Origin: Paracamarosporium sp. OC-R06-R3 | Lineage: Eukaryota > Ascomycota > Dothideomycetes > Pleosporales > Didymosphaeriaceae | Direction: 5' to 3' | DNA length: 64,000 nt | Assembly (NCBI GenBank): GCA_019828545.1 | Contig: JACVRA010000161.1 | Location: 476,484-540,483, forward strand | Shown: positions 23,830 to 34,401 of the stretch, piece after piece | Layout: the number at the start of each line of letters is the position of its first letter | How positions within the stretch are numbered: position 1 is the stretch's first letter | Program-made: the position numbers and the translations under genes | Notes under the pieces: model-generated | Database searches by the model: none | Seen by the model: the letters and a program-made list of their open reading frames with translations, nothing else | Told to the model about the DNA's origin: nothing

Positions 23830-24105
23830 CTACATTCGTTGCTCATGGTAATTGTGTTTCACAACGTTGGGAGCTGGAGATCGGGGTCGTTCAATCTCAG
23901 CATCTGCGTCTCGCCCATAATTGTGCTTGACGACGTTTGGAGCTGGGGATCGTGGGCGTTCGATCTCGGCTGCAGCTCCTATAATTATAAGTTAGAGCAA
24001 TGAATATCGAATAAGTGAACTTTGATCTTGCTTACCAGCATGTGGAAAAGCAAACGCGTTGCATGCCAACGTCGCGAGACACAGGGCCACGTAATTAATG
24101 CGCAT
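23830..24105 (-). CDS. Candidate RiPP (dikaritin-type) precursor, 72 aa, two repeats
   Basis: Two exons: 24105-24036 and 23978-23830. The 57-nt intron has GTAAGC, a CTAAC branch and TATAG. Residues 1-19 form a signal peptide ending NAFA, with predicted cleavage before FPHA. The remainder is two 23-residue units (27-49 and 50-72). Each starts with the identical 18 residues AEIERPRSPAPNVVKHNY, followed by GRDAD or HEQRM. There is no KR/RR pair. PR in ERPR before SPAP could be a Kex2-type site, and the DADAEI, SP and AP steps resemble dipeptidyl-aminopeptidase substrates. A core such as NVVKHNY, with two Val and a terminal Tyr, would suit UstYa-type Tyr ether crosslinking; this is inference. It lies next to a UstYa-like oxidase and an exporter. 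Alternatives are a small effector or a pheromone-like Kex2-processed peptide. Confidence 0.8.
23833..23970 (-). repeat. Two 69-bp core-peptide repeat units of the precursor
   Basis: Unit 1 spans 23970-23902 and unit 2 23901-23833. Over the shared 18 codons there are 10 nucleotide differences and every one is synonymous. The last five codons of each unit are unrelated. The peptide has therefore been held constant while the DNA drifted. Confidence 0.95.
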
Positions 24106-25030
24106 GGTGGCAGTATTCTTGTTTAGAAGTGTGTAGGAGTAGTAAGTGACAGAATGCGCGAGCAGTCGTAGAAAGGCGGTATCATACAACAAAGACGCAG
24201 ACTATATGTCTTATCGGAAAGACAAGAGCCGGGAACCTCTTTGCGCTGATGGGGCAGAGGACAAGGCTACCTACTCTACGCCACACAATTGGTACAGACG
24301 TGCGCTCCGTGTAGACCATGGCTCTAGACACTGATAGCTACCATGGGAAGCGTGACGCAGGTAGTCATGCGGCGAACAGCTTCCGTCCCCTTCTGCAGTC
24401 AACCCTCTTTGCCCTTGGTCGGACTGGTTGCCTTTTTGCCTTTGTTCAGACTGGTTGCCTCTTTGGAGGAACTCATGCATCGTTCTCCTACCTGTGTAAC
24501 ACTATGATCGTGTCCTGAAATGACACGGGTATCACTCCGGAGAGCGGTGTTGAGGCACAGCACTGAGACTATCGAACGTCATTGTAATCATGGAGCGGTC
24601 ACAGCATGGAGGACTAGAAGCAGCTCCTTCCCAATCTGACCGGTGATGCACTGCGACAACGCGCCAGATTGTCGGAATCGCAAGCGTCAGATTAATTCAT
24701 TCGTTAGCCAAGCACTGCACGCATCCAAGAATGACTACATACGTGGAACAGACTTGATGCACATAGATGATTAGGGTAGGTGTGACAGTGATGACTTGGT
24801 TGCCTATCTGGTACTTCTAAGTATCCGAGCGAAAATTCACTTTTGAAAAATGGAACTAGCATCCTGCAACGTGAACCAATTTACTGGGTCCTGAATGCAA
24901 CCTTGGTACGTATCGGAATTTGACCACAAGGCGCTGCCGTTCCATCAGGCTTTTGCCAATAATCCTTGAAGACGCCCGCTTACCCTAGTTCCTGTGAGTC
25001 CTTCAATGATGTGGGGCTCTTTTTGATGGC
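24106..25030. other. Spacer, 0.9 kb
   Basis: Includes the upstream region of the precursor gene. A short direct repeat with a core GGCAACCAGTC(T/C)GA(A/C)CAA (read on the minus strand) occurs twice near 24413-24465. No gene supported. Confidence 0.35.
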
Positions 25031-25696
25031 TCAGATTTGCCGTTGCACCGTTACTGTGTCGGTGAGGCGGTAGTCGGGATGGATGGGTAGGGCGCCGTAA
25101 CCTTCGGTGGCCAGGCGGCGAATCCAATCGATGCCGTAGTCCCACCACAGATGGCGTTCAGGAATGAGAGCGTTGTCGTCGAGGTGTTTGCGATGTACTG
25201 ATCCCAAAGTGATGTCTAACATAGAGGGAAACCCCTCGGGCATAGCAGCAGTGTATGCGATGTTCGTGCCGCACCTGCCACAGAACCAGCGCCATCGCTC
25301 ATGCGATGATTCGTAGCTCTTGAGGAAGTGATCCTTGTGGGCTGTTGTTGGGTTCGGAGTGAAAACATCAGCGGCTGGGTTCCACGAGCCCCGCTGCTCC
25401 TCGGCCTGGCCTTCTCGCGCAGACGCTTGGGGTGCAAGCGTTGCCGAGCTTGCGGGCACCAGCGACACGGTGCAAAAGTCGATAGGCGCGCATAGCCAGG
25501 CGGGCAAAAGTGATGCTGTGGCCCGCCGGCAGTCGTTGCAGTGATCCAGCGCCAGGAAGGGCATTGGGACGGGCGCTTCGATGGGTGCCAGCGGGTGTAG
25601 CGGCCGCTCTGCCAATGCAGGGATAGCGACACTGTAGCGGACAGCACCGCAGTTGCAACCACCGTCCACGGTCAAGGCTTCGTCAGGCAGCGGCAT
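25031..25696 (-). CDS. GFA-domain zinc protein (glutathione-dependent formaldehyde-activating family), 221 aa
   Basis: Single-exon gene with the Cys pattern of the GFA/CENP-V fold: CNCGAVRY near residue 14, CNDCRRATASLLPAW near 48, and CGRCGTNIAY near 130. These Cys residues bind zinc. Family members act on glutathione adducts or are of unknown substrate. The start is taken at MPLPDEALTVDGG because it sits directly before the first motif. The frame stays open upstream into low-complexity sequence that looks like untranslated leader. Length fits the longer fungal GFA proteins, which carry an insert between the second and third motif. The C-terminal PERHLWWDYGIDW matches the usual family end. 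Function beyond the fold is not known. Confidence 0.85.
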   Translation of the reverse strand: MPLPDEALTVDGGCNCGAVRYSVAIPALAERPLHPLAPIEAPVPMPFLALDHCNDCRRATASLLPAWLCAPIDFCTVSLVPASSATLAPQASAREGQAEEQRGSWNPAADVFTPNPTTAHKDHFLKSYESSHERWRWFCGRCGTNIAYTAAMPEGFPSMLDITLGSVHRKHLDDNALIPERHLWWDYGIDWIRRLATEGYGALPIHPDYRLTDTVTVQRQI

Positions 25697-26192
25697 GCTT
25701 GGAGAAGAGTCTTCAAAACGAGGGGGACTGTTGCGAGAAGGCCCGCTGGAAAGCGATCTGTGTAAATGCACGCCTGAAGCAAGGGCGAGGGTGTGGAGGC
25801 GAATTAAATGTTTCGTTGTGTGAAGGCAAGAGCAGCAGCAACCAGTGAAGCTATGGCCAATTCCTTGTTTCGGCCCGTCGCCATTGCAGGGATACAGGTG
25901 AACGAATAGGAGTGGATTGCCCACCTGCAGCACGAACCGGCCGATCCGTAGCACCGGATCCCGATCAAGCATGTCGAAGTATTGGCCCCATGTGGTTCCT
26001 TCGCTTGGCCGTCTTTGCGTTCGACCCGTCTATTAGGCGTAAGGTAATATTCTTTTATTCTTTTACTTGCTGGCATGGGCGTCTATGGACCTATTTGTGG
26101 TCACGGCCGACAACCTCCAAGCCTTCAAAGTGTTCTAGTCGTCACCCTACTCTCAGGTCTAGCAGTGGTTCCGACCAACGCCATCTTCCAAA

Positions 26193-27587
26193 ATGACCTC
26201 TCGGAGCGGAGATGACTTTCCTTTCCCATACGCCTCCACAGCTGATTGTTATGCGATTGGAATCGCATTCCCATTAGTTGCGCTCTCAATTACAGGCTTA
26301 CGTCTGTACACTCGCCGGATACAGCGTATACCACTTGGCTTGGACGACTGGCTCATCGTTGGCGGACTGGTGCGTTCGTGTGGCCTGGGATCCTACTACT
26401 CGCTGACTAGGCTCAACAGGTGGCCGTCGTTGCAATGGGCATCTGCTTTGCCTATGGTACGTCTGATGAAGTACACTAGATACGCCTTTTCACACGGATT
26501 GTACAGGTGCAGCAACGGGCGCAATGGGAAAGTCTACGCCAGCGCCTCCACCCAATCTAACAGACGAAGAGGCGCTGTCATACATCGACCCAGGCTACGA
26601 GCTGTTAGAGAAGGTAGGTGGTTCAGGAAAATCAGCAATCTGTATAACTAATTACTCAGATTCAATTCCCGTTCCAAATCTTCATGATGCTGGCGTACGG
26701 TTGCATTAAGATGAGCATCGTGGCTTTCTACCGTCGCCTTTTTGTCACTAGCAAATGGAGCATCTTCGGGATTGTAACTATGGTGACTCAAGTGGTTCTG
26801 GTCCTGTGGTCGCTGTCTTTCATCCTCTTGATCATCTTTCCGTGCGGCACCCATATCTGGGCCAACTGGGGCTCTAGCAGCGATCAGCTGGCATTGTGTC
26901 CTGTGGTCTTTACGAGCGAGTACGGTCTGACAGGCTCGGATCTGATCCTAGATCTCTACATCTTCCTCTTGCCGCTACCTTGTGTAAGCTACATTTTTCT
27001 CCTCACTGCCTTGACTAACTAAGCAGGTCTGGAAATTGCATATGACGTTCCAACGCAAGTTGATGGTGAGCGGCATCTTGATGCTTGGAGCGATGTAAGT
27101 TGATTATCGCCTGCTCAAGCGTCTACGCTAACTCTTCATGAGGGCCGTTGCCGCATCTGTTGCCCGGCTTGTGGTTTATGTTAAAGCCCTTGCACTTCTT
27201 ACAGCACTGGCTGATGTGGACGAGAAACGTAAGACCTTCAGTGCCCATGAGCGTATGAAAGGCTCACCTTGTATAGTGGTTGTAACGCTAGGCCTCTACT
27301 GGAGTTTGCTGGAATCAGGACTAGCGCTAATCGCCGCATGCCTACCTACCTTAAGCTCGCTGCTCATTAAAAAGGGAGGACTTACTTCGATGCTTCAGTC
27401 AATCCGCTCCGTCTTTTCCTTACGCTCTACCAGCCGCTCAGTTGACAATGACGACAGCCAGCCCATCTACTTACAGCACACCTTCAAGGTCAGCGTGGAG
27501 AACAATTCCTCCGGCCATCTCGCTAAGCCTGCCGAAGCTCGAGTCCACTCTGCAGCCAACATTACGTGTGAAGAGGCTCATGTGTGA
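26193..27587 (+). CDS. Rhodopsin-like fungal integral membrane protein (SAT4/Pth11-like), 369 aa
   Basis: Seven exons: 26193-26369, 26420-26456, 26507-26613, 26660-26983, 27027-27094, 27143-27228 and 27277-27587. All six introns are 43-50 nt, with GT donors, mostly clear branch points, and matching phases. The protein has the fungal rhodopsin-domain plan: an N-terminal helix followed by RLYTRRIQRIPLGLDDWLI, then further helices including KMSIVAFYRRLF, WSLSFILLIIFPCG, DLYIFLLPLPCVWKL and RLVVYVKAL, and a C-terminal cytosolic tail. Proteins of this family are 7-TM, plasma-membrane or vacuolar, some acting in surface sensing; ligand unknown. The short exon 2 (37 nt) makes the gene easy to mis-annotate as several fragments. 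No disabling mutation was seen. Confidence 0.85.
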
Positions 27588-27886
27588 TTCTGCGCCAGGG
27601 TAATATGGTACGCTGGTTTCAGCATGGTATGCCAGCTCCTAGTAGTTTTTACGGGGGAAGGTCAATATGTTTTGTCTATGATCGCCATGTCTGCGATAAG
27701 CATGAGCGCATTTCTATGTTGATCCCTCTTTACTACGGATCTGCACCGCCATCCATGAAAACTTACGCTAAGAGAGACGTACGTTGTATATTGTATAAGG
27801 TGCAAGACTGGATGTGTACCGCTTACCGGTCAGGAATTCATTATGTAAGTAGCCAGGTAAAGTAAGAACAACAACAAGGCTGTATT

Positions 27887-27954
27887 NNNNNNNNNNNNNN
27901 NNNNNNNNNNNNNNNNNNNNNNNNNNNNNNNNNNNNNNNNNNNNNNNNNNNNNN
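27887..27954. other. Assembly gap (68 N)
   Basis: A run of N bases. The true size of the gap is unknown. The flanks are AT-rich and non-coding, with the rhodopsin-like gene ending 300 bp to the left and the FMO fragment beginning 625 bp to the right. Confidence 0.99.
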
Positions 27955-28578
27955 TGCCTTATAGAAACTATGTGACGTAGTTACACATTATGATATCTTG
28001 AACAAAAAGCGTGTGTTAGCTGCAAAACAGCCTTGCGGCGCTTGCCCTGTAGCGATCTGCACTCATCTGTATATGGGATTCGTGCATTGGGTACCCTTCG
28101 TATTTGTCCGCAAAGCCTTATTCTTTCCTTATCAATTTTCTTGAGCTAGGAGGGAACTGATCACTAAGCTTTCATACAAGTCCGTGATCATATGACCTCG
28201 GGTTGAAGGCGAACCTGGCGGTTCCGGTGCATTCAATATGAAATAATGCTTTTCACTGCCCCTCTGCGGGCTTCTCCAGACGCATGTTGGGCCGTGTTTT
28301 TCCGACCAATCATGGATATTACCAACTTTTGCATCTTACGTCACATAGGTAGCTACGCCGCAATGTCGGTCGTTGCAAGTCCGCGATCCCCCGAGCACAC
28401 CAGCGCATGGTGAACCTATGCCGACAAGCAGTGACTTACCTCTCGCAAACACAGACATTGATTTCGACCGGTGGATTTATATTGACTCTCATAAATGCTA
28501 TACCCATGAAGATGATTGCCTCTTCGGACTTCAACAGAACTCTTCGCTCTCACCTACGCCGAAATCACCCACATTACA

Positions 28579-29475
28579 ATGAAGACTGTAGCTATCGTTG
28601 GCGCCGGTCCTTGCGGCATCGTTGCGGCCCGAAAGTGTCTACAATCCTCACATTTTGCCGTTACCGTCTTTGAGCAAAATGCCGGATACGGTGGCTTATG
28701 GAGGCCTGATGGTCCTATCAACCCTGAGATGCGGACGAATCAGACTAAATTCACAGTGGCCTTCTCAGATCTATCATGGGATACAGTAGGCCTTGACCAG
28801 ATAAACGCGCCTATATACCCAAAAGCGTGGCAAGTATACCGCTATCTGAAACATTATGTCAAGAAATACATCCCGGATGAGGTGTTCAAATTCAACACGA
28901 GAGTAGTCAAGACATCGAAGGAATCGAATCAGAAGGGTACGGACAGCCGTATAAGTGGGCAATCACTACAAAGCCAACTGGAAGTCCCGCCGATCAACTT
29001 GAAACGGAGCACACCTTTGACCTTTTAGTCATCGCGCCCGGAGCCTTCTCAGTACCGCGAAAGATTTTACTACAAGCAGAAGAAGGTACCTTCCAGGATG
29101 CAGAGTTTCACATCCCCGTGTTGCACAGTACTGTCTACCGCTTCCTATCAGATATATTCTTCAGAGAGGATGCTTTACCCGAAATCTCGAAGAATGTGGT
29201 CGTGGTTGGAGGTTCGCATTCTGGAACAGAGATAGCATCCCTCCTGGCCTTGCAATTATCCGACGCCCAATTCTCCCGTCAACATGACTCACTCAGACAC
29301 TAAATTCCTCGAGACAGCAACATAGTTCACGTAACATCCCACGAACTCTTTGCTCTGCCAGGAGTGTGGCGAGATGGCAGCTCTAAGACGTGCGCTTTCC
29401 AGCCCGCGGACTTCATGCTCTTCAATCGGTCGAACCGTCCACCTGGGCCTTCGCCATAGTTTACTTACGGGCTAT
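28579..29475 (+). pseudogene. Flavin monooxygenase, N-terminal part, cut at an inversion breakpoint
   Basis: The ATG opens a FAD-binding start (VAIVGAGPCGIVAARKC), then FEQNAGYGGLW and, after a frameshift near 28929, LLVIAPGAFSVPRK, the second dinucleotide motif VVVGGSHSGTE, VTSHELFALPG and NRPPGP, all typical of a fungal FAD/NAD(P)-binding monooxygenase. In-frame stops lie near 29301 (CACTAA, consistent with CAA to TAA) and 29458. The FMO sequence ends after FTYGL at about 29475 and changes abruptly into GH3 sequence. Its missing C-terminal part lies on the opposite strand at 41683-40399. The two parts add to about 727 codons. The gene is therefore both rearranged and decayed. Confidence 0.88.
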
Positions 29476-29493
29476 CACGCATATCTGGAACAT
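29476..29493 (+). repeat. 18-bp inverted duplicate at inversion breakpoint A
   Basis: CACGCATATCTGGAACAT lies at the FMO-N/GH3-C junction. The same 18 bases occur on the minus strand at 41701-41684, at the GH3-N/FMO-C junction. Identity stops exactly at both sides. Confidence 0.95.
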
Positions 29494-30740
29494 GGGGCGA
29501 GGATGCCGACCTGACGAGTGAGATGGTCGTGGCCTACATCAAGGGGTTTCAAGGAGAGGACGGCAAGATCGGTCCGCAGTCAGTGACTACCGTCACAAAG
29601 CATTTCCCTGGTGGAGGTTCTAAGGAGAATGGCGAGGACTCGCACTTTGCCTACGGCAAAAACCAGGTTTATCCTGGTGATCACTTCGAATACCACTTGA
29701 AGCCATTTAAAGCAGCGATTGCTGCAGGAACTCGACAGATGATGCCTTATTACTCGCGTCCAATCGGCACAATATACGAGGAAGTTGGGTTCTCCTTTAG
29801 CCGTAAAATTGTTACCGAGCTGTTGCGAGAGGAACTCGGCTTCGACGGCATTGTAGTTACGGACTGGGGCCTGATTACAGATGAATATGTGTTAAGCCAG
29901 GCTTTGCCAGCGCGTTGCTGGGGGATGGAAGATAAGACAGACATGGAGCGCCTTGTGGCCATCTTCGACGCCGGTTGTGACCAGCTCGGTGGCGAAGAGC
30001 GTCCAGCGCTCATCATCCAGGCCGTCAAAGAGGGACATATTCCTGAGTCGCGCCTTGACATATCACTTCGCCGGTTGTTGCGCGACAAATTCCTGCTCGG
30101 CCTGTTCGAGAATCCCTTCGTCGACCTGGAGGGGACCTCCGTCGTTGGGAACCCTGAATTCAGGCGCCTAGGCTATGAAACTCAGCGGCGATCTTACACA
30201 CTCCTCACGAACAAGAATAATATTCTTCCAATAAGAGATGCCCAGACGTCGAATAAGAAAGTCTATGTTGAAGTTATTGACCCAACGCTCCTTCGTTCTA
30301 GAAACATCACTGTGGTCGATTCCCCTCAACTCGCCGATTTTGCGCTATTGCGCTTAGCAGCCCCATTCGAGCCTCGCTCCGGAGCCTTTGAGAAAATGTT
30401 CCACGCCGGTTCGTTGGAATACTCCGCTGCAGAGAAGTCGCGGCAAGCGGCGATATACGCGACTGTACCTACCATTGTAGATATCTATCTCGACCGCCCT
30501 GGCGCCGTTCCAGAAATTGCTGATCAGGCGGCCGCGCTGTTTGCGAGCTACGGTAGCTGTTCTGAAGCCTTCTTAGACGTGGTTTTTGGCGTCAACGGCG
30601 CACGGCCTGAAGGGAAGCTTCCTTTCGATATGCCAAGATCCGATCAGGCTGTTCGTGAATCAAGAGAAGACGTTCCTTATGATACGAAGCTTCCCTTGTT
30701 CAGATTTGGGCATGGGCTCAGCTATCTATCTGAGCCGTAG
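29476..30740 (+). pseudogene. GH3 beta-glucosidase-type hydrolase, C-terminal part, N-terminus displaced
   Basis: This reads as a GH3 catalytic domain from RISGTWGEDADL onward. It contains the KHFPGGG substrate-binding motif, the nucleophile segment VVTDWG, and a second domain ending in LPFDMPRSD and FRFGHGLSYL at the stop. The first 128 residues of the TIM barrel are absent here. They are found on the minus strand at 42068-41684, ending in the same RISGT segment. Joining the two lengths (385 + 1247 nt from base 29494) gives exactly 544 codons, so the split gene was once one frame. An internal ATG at 29523 opens a long frame of 405 codons, but without the N-terminal barrel strands an active enzyme is unlikely. 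Confidence 0.9.
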
Positions 30741-30805
30741 AATAAAAGTCAAATTGATTTAGTCGAGTGAGCTATCATCTTAACCATCTATGGCAAAGTT
30801 TCTTT

Positions 30806-32068
30806 TTACCTAATAGTCCATGCTGAACGAGTGCGCTCCGCATTCGCCGATCCTTCCGCTTCGTTGCGCGCATAGAGCACGCATAGAGTCTCGCCCTTTT
30901 CTACTCGCTCGCCTGGCTTCTTCATGTCAGCAATACCGACGTTCAAATCGAGAACAGAATCTTTGTTCGCTCGCCCGCCGCCCAAGTCACGCACGACTTC
31001 ACCGATGATGCGGGCATTCAACGACGAGATGGTGCCTGAATCGCTAGCAGTAATCGGCAAGGCGAAGGCTTGGATTGGCGATTTCAGCTTCTGCTCGAAA
31101 GCACTGAGATCGCCGCCTTGTGCTTCAAGCAACTCATTCCACTTCGTTCGTGGCACACCCGATTTAAGGCATGCTTTGGCTTTCGCAAGTCCAGCATCTA
31201 GATCCGGCTCTCGCCCAGTAAGCACCAAAAGCCGTCCGGCACATTGCAGTACCAAGTCACGCAAATCGTCTGGGCCACGGTTCTCCAGGCAATCAATGGA
31301 CTCCACAACTTCAAGCCAGTTTCCTGCTGTGCGGCCTAGTGGGGTGTCCATATCGTTCAAAAAGGCCTCCACTTTGACACCACACCCGTTGCCAAGCGTT
31401 TCCATTGCATTTGCCAGCTTTTGTGCATCTTCGCGCGTTTTCATGAACGCTGCTGAACCATATTTGACATCAAGCACGAGTGCGTCCAATCCTTCGGCTA
31501 GTTTCTTCGACAAGACAGAAGCTGTGATGAGATTGATGGAGGGCACCGTGGCCGTCACGTCGCGCATGGCGTAAAGCCTTTTATCGGCAGGCACCATATC
31601 CTCTGTCTGCCGGATCATCGCGCAGCCGATGCGCTCCACAAAATCGACGATTTTGTCAATGGGCAATTCCGTGCTGAAGCCAGGAATAGATTCAAGTTTG
31701 TCCAATGTGCCGCCCGTGATGCCCAGGCCACGTCCTGAGATCATCGGCACACGGAAACCTAGAGCCGCCAGGAGAGGAGCGAGAGGCAGCGACACTTTAT
31801 CGCCGACACCGCCGGTGGAGTGTTTGTCGACCACAGGCCGCGACGGATCAGGCCGGAACTTAAGCACGATACCGGAGTCTCGCATCGAAAGGGTGAGAGC
31901 ACGTGTTTCGGCATCGTTCAGGCCCTTGAAATATACCGCCATCAAGAACGCCGCGATCTGGTATTCGGGCAACGTGTCAGACCTGACGCCTTTAACGATG
32001 TAGGCAATTTGGTCGTCGGAAAGCGGTGTGCCATCCCGCTTCGCTTCGATAAGTTGGAGAAAATTCAT
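30806..32068 (-). CDS. Thymidine / pyrimidine-nucleoside phosphorylase, bacterial type, 420 aa
   Basis: Intronless 420-residue protein with the whole signature of the family. KHSTGGVGDK near residue 82 binds phosphate, followed by SGRGLGITGGTLDKLE and SKKLAEGLDALVLDVKYGSAAFM. An N-terminal helical domain opens as MNFLQLIEAKRDG, and there is a C-terminal PYNP-type domain with LNARIIGEVVRDLGGGR. It cleaves thymidine or uridine with phosphate to base and pentose-1-phosphate. KYGSGAFM of most relatives reads KYGSAAFM here. Length matches bacterial enzymes. No intron, an enzyme class unusual in ascomycetes, and bacterial-looking motifs suggest horizontal acquisition (inference). It lies within the inverted block, 65 bp from the GH3 fragment end, and appears intact. 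Confidence 0.92.
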   Translation of the reverse strand: MNFLQLIEAKRDGTPLSDDQIAYIVKGVRSDTLPEYQIAAFLMAVYFKGLNDAETRALTLSMRDSGIVLKFRPDPSRPVVDKHSTGGVGDKVSLPLAPLLAALGFRVPMISGRGLGITGGTLDKLESIPGFSTELPIDKIVDFVERIGCAMIRQTEDMVPADKRLYAMRDVTATVPSINLITASVLSKKLAEGLDALVLDVKYGSAAFMKTREDAQKLANAMETLGNGCGVKVEAFLNDMDTPLGRTAGNWLEVVESIDCLENRGPDDLRDLVLQCAGRLLVLTGREPDLDAGLAKAKACLKSGVPRTKWNELLEAQGGDLSAFEQKLKSPIQAFALPITASDSGTISSLNARIIGEVVRDLGGGRANKDSVLDLNVGIADMKKPGERVEKGETLCVLYARNEAEGSANAERTRSAWTIR

Positions 32069-32712
32069 GATGACTTGCAGCTCTTGAAGTCCAAACTCTC
32101 GGATAAAGGTACTCGATCAAGCTGCCGTAGGAGCTGTTGTAGTAGGACTCGATGTATGAGCTCGAAAACGTGGTTTAAGAAGGATGCTGAGGTGAGGGTA
32201 TGTGATGGTGGAATAATGAGGGGAGAGAGTGTGCGGGCGTTGAAGGGTAACTGAAGCTGGCCAACGGGACAGGAGACAGTCACTTGATCACACCACCATG
32301 GAAGCAGTAGGACCGACGTGCCCTTACCTTCACCTAGGTATTCCCATTAGTCAAGCTAAGTCGATTCTCGAAGGCCTGCGACAGCATACAGATAAGCGCA
32401 GGCTTAGCATACGACAACAATAGCCCTGGTCGGTTCTCCAAGAGTCGGTTGAAGACGAAGGACACGTTGTCCGAGCCGGCGTTCGGCGGTCAGCGGGGGG
32501 AAATTGCGGGTCCGTGATGAGAAGTGCGCACCCATGCTCTAAAGTTCAACGACATGAACGCGGCAGCAAGATTCGCGACATCCACCACACACAGTGAGTA
32601 TGAAGACTGGGCAGATCGAAGACACAATTGAGGTGAATGGGCATTACTCCTTTATATTCATCACCCGATATATTTACAAGATCATCCGCGTTAGAACGCA
32701 CCACACGCGCGC
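32069..32712. other. Spacer between phosphorylase and glyoxalase-fold gene
   Basis: Contains the upstream region of the thymidine phosphorylase gene and the 3' flank of the next minus-strand gene. No gene recognised. Confidence 0.4.
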
Positions 32713-33503
32713 CTATATCGCCGGCCCACTCTGCTGCTGCACCTCCAGCATATTCCCATCCGGATCCGCAATAACCGAAAAGAATCGGAAGCCAATGGCC
32801 TCGAGTCCCGGTGTAGCCTTCGCAACATTCGCCTGAGTCTCCTCGCTCGCTAGATCAGCGAACCCCCAAGCAGCTCCAAGCAACCGGCTCTCTTCAGTAG
32901 CCCCCGACAGATCCATCTCGCCCGCGCGCTTGATAGTGCGCACACCAAGTGAATCGAAACGTGCTTGTGCAGCTTCGATGTCGGGAACAATCAGGCCGAG
33001 ATGGGAGAGGATGGCGGGAGCACGCTGTGCCTCGTAGCCAGTATTATTGTTGTTGGATTCCTAGTCACAGGTGAGCCTGCTGCGCTTCACGTTTCGGAGA
33101 CCAGAGAGAGCAGACTTACAGTATACGATTGGAACTCGATCATGCCAGCCATGTTGTTCTTGTCTCGCTGCATCTCAGCGCCGGTTTGAAACCCAGTACC
33201 GTTCCTGCCGCCCTGGCTATGTGCCATGTACATAATAGAGAAGCCTCCTCCTAGGTCGACTGTGAAGACATGGCGCATGCCGATGACTCGGGAATACCAT
33301 TCGCTTGTGCGGGTCAGGTTTGCCACGTTAATTCCTACGTGGTTTACAAAGTACGACATCGTAGCCGGGTCTGCGGGCGGATCGTCACCTGGCGTGTAGG
33401 TGAATGGTAGGGAGGCATTGCCTTCTTGTCTAGCGATGATTTCATGGTTGCATGCAAGTGCAGATGCGAAGAGTAGGGTCGAGAATACTGCGGAAGATTT
33501 CAT
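32713..33503 (-). CDS. Secreted glyoxalase/VOC-fold protein, 243 aa
   Basis: Two exons: 33503-33120 and 33060-32713. The 59-nt intron has GTAAGT, a CTGTGAC branch-like site and TAG, and phase 0 joins cleanly. Residues 1-17 form a signal peptide (MKSSAVFSTLLFASALA). The rest is a VOC fold with paired beta-alpha-beta modules: FVNHVGINVANLTRTSEWYSR and FTVDLGG in the first, LSHLGLIVPDIEAAQARF and FFSVIADPDGNMLEV in the second. The conserved metal ligands of glyoxalase I-like enzymes appear as His in NHVG and SHLG and Glu in MLEV. The substrate is unknown; secreted VOC proteins in fungi are mostly uncharacterised. The gene looks intact. Confidence 0.85.
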
Positions 33504-34401
33504 GGTGATTGATTGTAAGCCGAGTTCATGCGCTGTTGATAGATAGTAATGCGAGATGCTTGCCTCTTATACAACTCTTTTCATGTCGAAAATCCGATGT
33601 CGTTTGGTTTTCGGCCGTACGTGGTCTCCGGTACTTCGGATCAGCGCCGCTAGCTGGGCCTGCAATTCCTCCGCAGTACCTGCAGGATGCTGCGCAGGTA
33701 CAACGCAAGATGAAAACCGGGGTAACGAGGGTCAATTCCCACGAGCTAAAGTCCCGGCACCGTACTTCGTAAGATCCTACCATGTTGTGACCCAATCGCA
33801 TTTTTGAGATCCTTACGCACGTAAGGGCTCAGCCCCATTATGCAGATCGTGGGCACGTCAGCCATGCGCCTCCAGGAGATCGGTGTCGCGATAGATCCAT
33901 GTTGTGGGGGCCGTCAACATGGGATGGAAGTTATCGCAAATGGTTCCTTGGTATTTTTAGTACTCACCAGCGAACTTGGCTCCAGAGGTCCAGTCGACTC
34001 CTTCACCCCCAAAAGGGACTGGTGACGAGCAGAGCCACCCAAAACTACAGATTGGTAACTACAAAGCGTTCAGTGCTTAGCTCCACTTTGGAGTCTAAAG
34101 CCAACCCACTGGGTCCAAACCTGGTCCAACAACAACTTGAACTTGACTCCTTCACCCGGGGCATGTTATTTGACTTGAGGTTGCACAAAAATCATCTCGT
34201 TCGCTAGTGGAGAGTAGAAGAATTATGAAGAGAGAGAATACTACTAGCATGCATTAAGTAGTAAGCCGCTCATGCAAAGTCCTCAACTGTTTGTGTTCCG
34301 CAAGAGCCCTAACTCCAAGTTTTCTTAACCCCAGTCTGCAGAAGCAATGCCCCTCAAATCTACCACTCGTTCATTTCCCGCTGCTCCTTTTTGTGTTCGT
34401 C
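33504..34401. other. Spacer, 0.9 kb
   Basis: Upstream region of the VOC-fold gene and 3' flank of the BTB gene. A short segment CTTCACCC...GGG recurs near 34002 and 34150. No gene supported. Confidence 0.35.

Noticed and set aside
29523..30740. Reading the 405-codon GH3 frame as a functional enzyme
   Set aside because: It lacks the N-terminal part of the TIM barrel, which is located elsewhere on the other strand. The ATG is internal to the former gene.
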